57,193 nucleotides of DNA, from contig CALBST010000254.1 of assembly GCA_937967425.1 (NCBI GenBank), positions 1 through 57,193 of the forward strand, written 5' to 3'. Shown piece after piece: positions 50,689 through 57,193 of the stretch. Positions within the stretch are counted from its first letter, which is position 1, and each line of letters begins with the position of its first letter. The stretch comes from an uncultured Caulobacteraceae bacterium (GTDB lineage: Bacteria; Pseudomonadota; Alphaproteobacteria; Caulobacterales; TH1-2). The notes beneath the pieces are model-generated. The model was not told where the DNA came from and searched no databases. It saw only the letters and a list, made by a program, of their open reading frames with translations. The position numbers were made by a program, and so were the translations under genes.

Positions 50689-51886
50689 GCCCGACCTCGA
50701 CGAATTGGCCGAAGCACTCGCGGACTTTGATGTCCCGCAAAGAGAAGGCGGGCGCTCGGCGCGTGACGAGCGGATTATCGCGGGCTTTGAGGAAATCCAG
50801 CGCTTTGTGGAGCAGCACGGCCGCAGGCCACTGCATGGCGAAGACCGCGAAATCTTTGAGCGCATCTATGCAACGCGACTAGAGCGGTTGAGGGCGCAGC
50901 CCGACTGCAGGGCGGTTTTGGAGTCACTCGATCATCAAGGGCTACTCGCTGGCGCGGAAAACGAACAGGACGTCACGTCTGAGGCGCCTGACCTGGATGA
51001 ACTTGCGGCGGCTCTGGAGGGAGCGGATGGGGGGGCTGATGTGCGAGAATTGCGACACGTTCGTTCCGCAGCCGACAAGCGCGTCGCGGAAGAAGTTGCG
51101 GGCCGCGAACCGTGCCAGGACTTCGAGCACTTCAAGCAGTTGTTTGAGCGGGTCGCCAATGACATCGCGAGCGGCGCGCGCATCACTCGGCAGATCAGGA
51201 AGGACGCCGGCTTCTTGAAATCTGACATCAAGGCGGGCGAATTCTTTATTGTTGGCGGTCAGACCGCTTACGTTGCCGAAGTTGGCGAGACGTTCAAAGC
51301 GCCAAACGGTGACACTGATGCGCGTCTGCGCGTTATCTATTCCAACGGCACGGAAAGTAATCTCCTTCTGCGTTCGCTGCAGCGTGCGATCTACAAGGAC
51401 GAGACGAGCCGTCGCGTATCGGAACCGGATGCCGGGCCGCTCTTCGCGGATGAGGTTGAAGCAGACGATCTCGCAGCCGGCTTCATCTATGTCCTTAGGA
51501 GCCGCTCAGACCACCCAATGGTCGCTCAGAACCGCGAGATAGTTCACAAGATCGGCGTCACGGGCTCCGACGTGAAACGGCGCGTGGCAGGCGCAAAGCT
51601 CGATCCGACATTTCTGATGGCGGATGTCGAAATCATCGCGACCTACGAGCTCTTCAACATCAACCGCACAAAGTTGGAGAGCATCATTCATCGCGTGTTC
51701 GATCCCGCGCGGTTGAACGTCGAGATCAGGGACCGATTCGGAAGTCCAATAGTGCCGAGGGAGTGGTTCCTTGTGCCGGTTTTTGTCATTGATGAAGCAG
51801 TGGCCAAGATTAGGGACGGTACAATAACGGATTATGTGTACGATCCGAGTAGTGCTCGGCTTGTTAGCACGAGTGGCGGTGGCTAA
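50681..51886 (+). CDS. GIY-YIG nuclease (T5orf172-like) of the methylase cassette
   Basis: 401 residues. The C-terminal third is a GIY-YIG nuclease of the T5orf172/MUG113 type: GFIYVLRSRSDHP (267-279), KIGVTGSDVKRRVAGAK (290-306) and a distal Glu in INRTKLESIIHRVF (Glu 333). The N-terminus is acidic and contains two related LDELAEAL/LDELAAAL segments. The start overlaps the helicase and the stop overlaps the OLD gene (TAATG). As the methylase lacks a visible nuclease domain, this is the likely cutting subunit. Confidence 0.82.
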   Translation: MTEPDLDELAEALADFDVPQREGGRSARDERIIAGFEEIQRFVEQHGRRPLHGEDREIFERIYATRLERLRAQPDCRAVLESLDHQGLLAGAENEQDVTSEAPDLDELAAALEGADGGADVRELRHVRSAADKRVAEEVAGREPCQDFEHFKQLFERVANDIASGARITRQIRKDAGFLKSDIKAGEFFIVGGQTAYVAEVGETFKAPNGDTDARLRVIYSNGTESNLLLRSLQRAIYKDETSRRVSEPDAGPLFADEVEADDLAAGFIYVLRSRSDHPMVAQNREIVHKIGVTGSDVKRRVAGAKLDPTFLMADVEIIATYELFNINRTKLESIIHRVFDPARLNVEIRDRFGSPIVPREWFLVPVFVIDEAVAKIRDGTITDYVYDPSSARLVSTSGGG

Positions 51887-53799
51887 TGCGCATCACCCGG
51901 CTCAACATACAGAATTTTCGTTCGATCAAGTCGCTCAATCTAGACCTCAGCGAAACCACCGTTCTGATCGGCCCAAACAACGCTGGGAAGACAGCAATAC
52001 TCGATGCAGTGAGGATTGCGCTCACGCGAAGGTGGGGTCAACGCGGCACAGGCTTCACAGAGTATGATGTCCACCTCCCTGATGAAAATGCAGACCCGAA
52101 ATCGCCACCAGGTGTTTCAATAGAAATTCGTGTTGAGGAACGTCAGGCCGGTGAGTGGTCTGAGGCGCTTCAGCAAGACCTAGACGAAATCGCGCAGGCC
52201 GATCCTGTCACAGGCAGAACTTTCATAATCCTGCGTGCCAGCTGCGCGTGGAATGAATCGGACAAAGCGTTTGAGCCCGCTTGGCATTTTCTAAACGCGG
52301 GGCGCGCGCCCTTGGTTGGCGGCTCCGCGCGCCGGACAAATCTGGATCGCTTCTGGCAGTACTTGCCGGTCTTCTATCTCGGTGCTTTGCGCGACGCGGA
52401 AGACGAATTTTCGTCGCGATCGCAGTTTTGGGGTCGACTTCTAAAGGCGATGGAAATTCCCGCCGCTTTGGAAGGCAAAGTCCAGCGTGTCCTTGATTTG
52501 TTGAACCGGAAACTGCTCGAAGCCGATCCACGGCTTGCTCAGGTAGCACAGACGCTATCCGGCGCGACGCGCGTTGCCGCTAGAGATCGTGATGGCGGCG
52601 TCAACCTTCGGCTGGTGCCCCTCAAATCGTGGGATTTACTCTCTAAAGCCGAAATCATTCTGCGCAATGAGCCCGACTGGCCCTGGCTGCCACTCCAGCG
52701 GCACGGTCAGGGGGTGCAAAGCCTGTCTGTCATCTTTCTCTTCCAGGCATTCGTGGAGCATTTGCTGACAGAGCTTTACGAGGCGGACAGCTCGCCCGTC
52801 CTTGCACTTGAAGAACCTGAGACGCACCTACATCCGCAGGCCGCTCGCACCTTGTGGGCGCATGTAAATGCACTGCCCGGTCAAAAGATAATCACCACGC
52901 ATTCGCCGTATTTCGTGCAGCACGTTCCGTTCCGCGACTTGCGTTTGATAAGGCTCACGACGAACGGAACAGAAGTCAGTTCGCTTCCCGCCAGTTTTTC
53001 GGCACACGTCCCTCACGTTCCCGCCATTGATGCCGTGGTTGCCGCGAGCGGAGGCGCAATCGAGTATGAACATGCCAGCCAACAACTCACGGTTCATGGG
53101 AGGCTGGACCAGCAGCGCTATCGAGATTTGCTGACGGGTTACGGCACGCACCCGGACCGTGCGGTCATTCACGGCGTCTTGCGAGGCATGCATGACCGTT
53201 CTCTGCTCTTTATTCCCGACGAAGAACTACGAGCGCTGGAGACCTTTGCGCGCCGCATTCGTGGTGAAATCTTCTTTGCGACTCGGTGGTTCATTGTCGA
53301 AGGGCAGGCGGAGTACCTGCTGGTCCACGCGATGGCGCGCGAGTTGGGCTATGACCTCGATGAGCATGGCGTCGCGGTGATTGATGCGATGAACAACGGG
53401 CACCCAGCGACTTTTGCGGCGTTGGCGCGCGCTCTCTCGATCCCGTGGCTGGCGGTCTTCGATGGCGATCAGGCGGGGCAGCAGTATTGTCAGGGCATCC
53501 AGAACCGAGATTTCGACCCGACCTTCGTCGCCGCACGCTGTCGGCGGCACGCGGCGGGCGACCTAGAAGCGCAACTCGTTGCTGACGGACTCGACGCCGA
53601 ACTGAGAGCCGTGCTTACGCGCCTCGGTGTTGCAGGCGCTGCGTCGGCAAGCGGAACAGCGCTGGTGGATTTGCTCCGCGACCACAAAACGGCTTACGCG
53701 GCAGAGTTAGGCAACACCTTGCGCGGCAACGCCGCGCTCGCGGGAAGGATGCCGCAGACCTTCAGGGAAGCGATTACCGACTTGAGGGGGCTTACATGA
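51886..53799 (+). CDS. gajA: OLD-family ATPase-TOPRIM nuclease (GajA-like)
   Basis: 637 residues. The N-terminal ABC-type ATPase has Walker A GPNNAGKT (29-36) and Walker B LALEEPETHLHP (306-317). The C-terminal TOPRIM nuclease has FIVEGQAEYLL (Glu near 471) and VFDGDQAGQ (Asp 526, Asp 528). OLD proteins adjacent to a UvrD-like helicase are class 2, the GajA of Gabija defence. It is longer than Bacillus GajA (about 580). Overlaps on both sides couple it to the GIY-YIG nuclease and to the helicase. Confidence 0.85.
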   Translation: MRITRLNIQNFRSIKSLNLDLSETTVLIGPNNAGKTAILDAVRIALTRRWGQRGTGFTEYDVHLPDENADPKSPPGVSIEIRVEERQAGEWSEALQQDLDEIAQADPVTGRTFIILRASCAWNESDKAFEPAWHFLNAGRAPLVGGSARRTNLDRFWQYLPVFYLGALRDAEDEFSSRSQFWGRLLKAMEIPAALEGKVQRVLDLLNRKLLEADPRLAQVAQTLSGATRVAARDRDGGVNLRLVPLKSWDLLSKAEIILRNEPDWPWLPLQRHGQGVQSLSVIFLFQAFVEHLLTELYEADSSPVLALEEPETHLHPQAARTLWAHVNALPGQKIITTHSPYFVQHVPFRDLRLIRLTTNGTEVSSLPASFSAHVPHVPAIDAVVAASGGAIEYEHASQQLTVHGRLDQQRYRDLLTGYGTHPDRAVIHGVLRGMHDRSLLFIPDEELRALETFARRIRGEIFFATRWFIVEGQAEYLLVHAMARELGYDLDEHGVAVIDAMNNGHPATFAALARALSIPWLAVFDGDQAGQQYCQGIQNRDFDPTFVAARCRRHAAGDLEAQLVADGLDAELRAVLTRLGVAGAASASGTALVDLLRDHKTAYAAELGNTLRGNAALAGRMPQTFREAITDLRGLT

Positions 53800-55712
53800 G
53801 CAATACGCCGCTTCAAACTGCTCTTGAAAAGCTGACCGACATACAAAAACAGGCTGTCGCGCACGGCGAAGGTGCGATGCTCGTTTTGGCGGGGCCGGGC
53901 TCGGGTAAGACGCAAGTGCTTACATCGCGCATCGCACGCCTGCTGGAAGAAGGGCGCGACAAGAGCTTCCGTATTCTCGCGTTGACCTTCACCAACAAGG
54001 CAGCCGACGAAATGAAGGAGCGCGTTGCGACTTTTGTGCCCGGCCTCGAAGACCGGGCGATCATCGGCACCTTTCACAGCTTTTGCGGTCAAGTCCTGCG
54101 GCAGCACGGCGTTCACCTCGGCATCAAACCAGACTTCGCAATCTACTCCCAAGAGAACGACAGGAGAGCCGTGCTAGAAGACGGGCTCAAGCGTGCTGGT
54201 CTGGACCCCAGCAACATAAGAAACCTCGGCCTCATTGACCGGATGAAAACGCTGCTGATTGAGCCGAAGGATGCGCCGTCGCGGTTGTCGCAAAGCCAAA
54301 GCGCACAAAGTGTTGTGCAAACCTATCAAGCGTATGAGGACGAATTACGCCACCTAAATGCGTTGGACTTCAACTCGTTGATCCTCGAAGCTCATAGGCT
54401 CTTTGCGGCGTTTCCAGCGATCGCGGCGCGCTATCGTCGCTCGCATCCCTATTGGTTGCTTGACGAATTTCAGGACACGAACGACGCGCAGTATCGCCTC
54501 ATACGCGCGATGGCTGGTGATGAGTTCAGGAATGTCTTCGCGGTAGCTGACGACGATCAAATTATATACCAATGGAACGGCGCGAGCTTTCGGCAAATTC
54601 AGCGCTTCCGATCGGACTTTGGCCCGCAGCTTATTCAGTTGCCCACGAATTACCGTTGCCCACCCGCAATCGTTGAAGCAGCGAACCGTTTGGTCGCCTA
54701 TAACGTGGAGCGCACCGCGTCCAAGATGCCACTCATTGCTGGCAAGACGGATCTTAAGTTGCCTGCGCACGAGCATATTCAGCTTCGTGTCTTTGACACC
54801 GATGAAGCTGAAGCGGCAGGTATTGCTCAAGAGATTGCCGCGCGCGCGAAGGACCAATGGGGTCAGACTACCGTTCTCGCGAGGACGCGCGCGCTGTTGG
54901 AAAAGATGCAGAGAGCACTTCAGGCGGTGCAAGTTCCAGCCGTGTTGGCACAGCGGCGCGACGAGTTCCTGTCCGCAGAGTTCCGATGGCTATTGGCAAT
55001 GCTCACTCAGATCGTGCGCCCGCTCGACCGACGCAATATGACCGCCTTGATCGAGGCGTTTAACCGTTTCTCGATGCTTGAAGTCGATGTGGGCCAATTA
55101 TTGTCGGAGGCGGAAGCAAGCGGAACCTCGTACATGAGCGTTTGGGTTCACGCCTCCAAGCCAGGACTCGATACGGAGGGCGTCGGCGCGAAGCTACTGG
55201 ATGCTGCGGATCGCTTAAGTCGCGAACCGAACAGTTCCAAGAAAGTCGTGGAAGAAATTCTCGCGGTGCTGGCTACGCAAGCATCCGGCGATGATGCTGA
55301 CCCTGACCTAGCAGAAGACCTTGCGGCGTGGCGCGAGATCGCGAACGAGGTCAGTCGCCATTTCGGCCGGAACGTGTCACTCGATCAGTTCCTCCAAGAG
55401 CTTCAGTTGCGATCCAAAGACCCGTCCCCACAGCCCAATACGGTTACCTTGATGACGGTGCATGGTGCTAAAGGCAGAGAGTTCGATTTTGTCTATGTAA
55501 TTGGCCTAGCGGAAGACATCCTTCCGTCGTTCCAGAGCCGTCAAAAGGGCGATGCCAGCCCGGAAATGGAAGAGGAACGCCGGAACTGCTTTGTTGCGAT
55601 TACGAGGGCCAAGGAGTCTCTCGTGCTAAGCCGCGCCCAATCATATAGAGGTTGGCATAAGGCACCTTCTCGCTTTCTCATCGAAATGGGCCTTGTGGCG
55701 CCACCTCAGTAG
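53796..55712 (+). CDS. gajB: UvrD/Rep-type SF1 helicase (GajB-like)
   Basis: 638 residues with the SF1A helicase motifs in order: Q motif LTDIQKQAV, Walker A LAGPGSGKT (31-39), TFTNKAADEMKER, motif II LLDEFQDTND, motif III AVADDDQIIYQWNGAS, motif IV region QLPTNYRCPPAIVEAAN, motif V LMTVHGAKGREFDFVYVIG and motif VI FVAITRAKESL. In Gabija GajB works with GajA; typical GajB is shorter (about 500), so this one keeps more of a full UvrD. It overlaps gajA by four bases and ends the operon, convergent with the integrase. Confidence 0.87.
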   Translation: MSNTPLQTALEKLTDIQKQAVAHGEGAMLVLAGPGSGKTQVLTSRIARLLEEGRDKSFRILALTFTNKAADEMKERVATFVPGLEDRAIIGTFHSFCGQVLRQHGVHLGIKPDFAIYSQENDRRAVLEDGLKRAGLDPSNIRNLGLIDRMKTLLIEPKDAPSRLSQSQSAQSVVQTYQAYEDELRHLNALDFNSLILEAHRLFAAFPAIAARYRRSHPYWLLDEFQDTNDAQYRLIRAMAGDEFRNVFAVADDDQIIYQWNGASFRQIQRFRSDFGPQLIQLPTNYRCPPAIVEAANRLVAYNVERTASKMPLIAGKTDLKLPAHEHIQLRVFDTDEAEAAGIAQEIAARAKDQWGQTTVLARTRALLEKMQRALQAVQVPAVLAQRRDEFLSAEFRWLLAMLTQIVRPLDRRNMTALIEAFNRFSMLEVDVGQLLSEAEASGTSYMSVWVHASKPGLDTEGVGAKLLDAADRLSREPNSSKKVVEEILAVLATQASGDDADPDLAEDLAAWREIANEVSRHFGRNVSLDQFLQELQLRSKDPSPQPNTVTLMTVHGAKGREFDFVYVIGLAEDILPSFQSRQKGDASPEMEEERRNCFVAITRAKESLVLSRAQSYRGWHKAPSRFLIEMGLVAPPQ

Positions 55713-55755
55713 CGCGCCGAGGTATTGCGGCAGCAAAAAACAACGCGAGGTGAGG

Positions 55756-56820
55756 TCATCCCTTGGACGCCTCTTTTTTCGCAAGATTCGCATACAGCCC
55801 CTCGGGCCGCAGCTGCGTATAGCGCTTCAACTGCTTCCAATCCTTGTGTCCGGTAACGAGCGGCACCTGCTCGATCGTAAGTCCCGCCTCGAACAAGCGG
55901 CTCGTCGCTTCATGACGCATGTCGTGGAAATGAAGGTCCGGAATGTTCAGCGCCTTCACCGCCCGTTGAAACGATGTGCCTGCGGACCTTGCATTGTATG
56001 GAAAGCAACGCGCCGGATTGAGGCGCAAATCCCGCTGCTCTTCGAGCAGCGCCCAGGCATCGAAGCCGGTGACCCCGAGTAGCGGCACGCGCTGATCGTT
56101 TCCGTCTTTCTTTCTCGGGTCCTTTCGATCGGGGACGAGGATGGTCCGCGTGCGTTCATCCAGCGTCGTCCACTCGATGCGGAATATCTCGTCGATCCGC
56201 ATGGCGGTCGCGATGGCGAACTTCACGATCCGCGTCATCGGGATCGTGTTGCGTTCATTCGCGTCGAAATGCGCAAAGAGCTTCTCCAGCTCCTTATCGG
56301 TCGGCCGGCGGTCGCGTTCGTCGGCGGCACCCACAAGGCCAAGCCGACGCAGCGCGACACGCGCAAGCCGAACGGACTCCACATTCACCGCGACGCCGTG
56401 AACGGCAGCGGCATCGGTAAGGATTGTGCCGATGAATGAGATATCGATTGCGAGCGTTGCGGGACCAGCCCCTTGCTTGGCGCGCTCGCGGCCGTACTGG
56501 ACCAGCTTTTCCCGCGTCAGCTGGGAGAGGGGAGTGTCGCCGAGTTCGTCACGGAGGCGGTTCAGGACGTGACGCTTAGAGCGGCGTAGTGGGCGCCCAA
56601 CGGTCGCGAGGTCGTCGAGATGAAGGGCGATCAAACTTGCGAAGGTGTCTTTGCGGCTGACGGGTTTGACGGTCGGATCGATCTCTTTGTCGATCGCGCG
56701 TTCCTTATCCCGCGCCCACTCCTCAGCATCGCTCTTGCGCAGAAAGGTCTTGCATAGAGAATGACCGTCCCGGCGTACCTGGGCCCGCCATTTGCCCCGA
56801 CGCTTGTCGATGGACGCCAT
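55756..56820 (-). CDS. int: Tyrosine integrase targeting dusA
   Basis: 354 residues. The N-terminal arm-binding domain (MASIDKRRGKWRAQVRRDGH) and a SAM-like core-binding domain (60-165) precede the catalytic domain with Arg 208 (IATAMRIDEIFRIEW), HDMRHEATSRLFEAG (His 299, Arg 302), TGHKDW (His 325) and Tyr 334 (LKRYTQL). It lies 186 bases from the intact dusA core with its start toward dusA, the arrangement described for dusA-specific integrases. Arm-type GGTCAC repeats lie between the gene and the core. Confidence 0.92.
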   Translation of the reverse strand: MASIDKRRGKWRAQVRRDGHSLCKTFLRKSDAEEWARDKERAIDKEIDPTVKPVSRKDTFASLIALHLDDLATVGRPLRRSKRHVLNRLRDELGDTPLSQLTREKLVQYGRERAKQGAGPATLAIDISFIGTILTDAAAVHGVAVNVESVRLARVALRRLGLVGAADERDRRPTDKELEKLFAHFDANERNTIPMTRIVKFAIATAMRIDEIFRIEWTTLDERTRTILVPDRKDPRKKDGNDQRVPLLGVTGFDAWALLEEQRDLRLNPARCFPYNARSAGTSFQRAVKALNIPDLHFHDMRHEATSRLFEAGLTIEQVPLVTGHKDWKQLKRYTQLRPEGLYANLAKKEASKG

Positions 56821-56866
56821 GCCATGCAGCTCCGCCTTCGCGCTTCAAAGCGACCTTCTCGAATCT

Positions 56867-56938
56867 GGTCACGCTCCGGTCACACGCAGACTGGAAAAGC
56901 CCGGAAAAATGCGGAACACAGGTCGAACGCGCGGTCAC
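56867..56938. promoter_or_regulatory. Arm-type integrase-binding repeats, right end
   Basis: GGTCAC occurs at 56867-56872, 56878-56883 and 56933-56938, between the integrase start and the dusA core. The last copy sits in GCGGTCACAA, identical to 12611-12620. Recurrence inside the att sites suggests arm-type sites. They also overlap the integrase promoter, so the integrase may control its own expression. Confidence 0.5.
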
Positions 56939-56978
56939 AAATCAGCACATCTAGTTCACTGATGTTCCAACAAAAAAC

Positions 56979-57193
56979 ATGAAAAATCAATCTCATAAGT
57001 TCTGTATTGCGCCCATGATGGATTGGACTGACCGGCACTGCCGGGCGTTCCATCGCGAACTCACGCGCGGCGCGCTGCTCTACTCTGAGATGCTGACTGC
57101 CGACGCCGTGATCCATGGTGACCGCGAGCGGCTGCTTGGGTTTTCCGAGATTGAGCACCCCGTCGCCCTGCAGCTGGGCGGCAGCGATCCGGC
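56979..57193 (+). CDS. dusA: tRNA-dihydrouridine synthase A, 5' part (runs off the window)
   Basis: ATG AAA AAT at 56979 opens a frame that continues to the window end: [20 protein letters not shown] then [20 protein letters not shown] and the start of the barrel ending QLGGSDP. This is the FMN-dependent enzyme that reduces uridines in the tRNA D-loop. The first nine codons are supplied by the integrated element; the native start is stranded at 45-107. The element-borne start and promoter therefore control the host gene. Confidence 0.93.
   Translation, partial: MKNQSHKFCIAPMMDWTDRHCRAFHRELTRGALLYSEMLTADAVIHGDRERLLGFSEIEHPVALQLGGSDP
57007..57029 (+). repeat. attR: 23-bp direct repeat in dusA
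   Basis: Identical to 75-97. To its right dusA continues without interruption; to its left lies element DNA with the integrase. It marks the right boundary of the inserted region. Confidence 0.88.

Noticed and set aside
45818..51886. BREX or DISARM system
   Set aside because: No PglZ, BrxC, BrxL, DrmA or DrmB-like proteins are present; only a methylase, helicase and GIY-YIG nuclease are seen.
56880..57158. 92-codon minus-strand gene across attR
   Set aside because: It overlaps the convincing dusA start and the integrase promoter region and has no recognisable features.

Overview
The window reads as an alphaproteobacterial chromosome segment. The evidence is high GC content, a fixNOQP/fixIS-type (cco) oxidase cluster, a Ti-type (MobQ) TraA relaxase, DUF736 and ArdC-like genes, and a RepA/iteron replicon of a kind common on alphaproteobacterial plasmids. 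Almost all of it is accessory DNA stacked in the 5' end of one housekeeping gene, dusA (tRNA-dihydrouridine synthase A). The intact dusA start lies at the far right (56979 onward, cut by the window end). The displaced native dusA start lies at the far left (45-107). A 23-bp perfect direct repeat (75-97 and 57007-57029) marks the outer att sites. Two further diverged dusA 5' ends, at 163-212 and 12542-12586, show that more than one element has landed at this site in tandem.

Region 1 (about 98-12560) is a low-oxygen and nitrosative/oxidative-stress island with no integrase of its own. It holds a redoxin, a thioredoxin-like protein, a MarR regulator with a Cys-rich tail, Fe/Mn superoxide dismutase, an NsrR-type Rrf2 regulator, a group III truncated haemoglobin, a YtfE/RIC iron-sulfur repair protein, an Rnk/GreA-like protein and a cbb3 oxidase cluster ccoNOQP with the copper ATPase ccoI and ccoS. 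Two promoters share a GGTAT-N5-ATACC palindrome. The region ends in a short ynfA remnant.

Region 2 (about 12577-57006) is a plasmid-like integrative element bounded on the right by a tyrosine integrase. Its middle is the backbone: RepA with a nine-copy iteron origin (23.3-24.8 kb), a serine resolvase, DUF736 and ArdC-like proteins, a VirD4/TraG-like coupling protein with a long Ser/Thr-rich insertion, a TraA relaxase with a candidate oriT, and a ParA plus ribbon-helix-helix partition module. Arrays of an 8-nt repeat that look like a centromere lie next to parA and in a second, insulated place. No mating-pair-formation (VirB) genes are present, so the element looks mobilisable rather than self-transmissible.

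Defence-type cargo sits on both flanks of that backbone. On the left (14.9-23.1 kb) are an HNH endonuclease, a 1075-residue protein with a PD-(D/E)XK-like N-terminus, and a translationally coupled AbiEi-AbiEii-GmrSD(DUF262/DUF1524) operon. On the right (45.8-55.7 kb) are five overlapping genes: MmeI-like DNA methyltransferase, SF2 helicase, GIY-YIG nuclease, OLD/TOPRIM ATPase (GajA-like) and UvrD-like helicase (GajB-like). This joins a modification-helicase-nuclease cassette to a Gabija-like pair in one operon and is the strongest candidate for an unusual system here.
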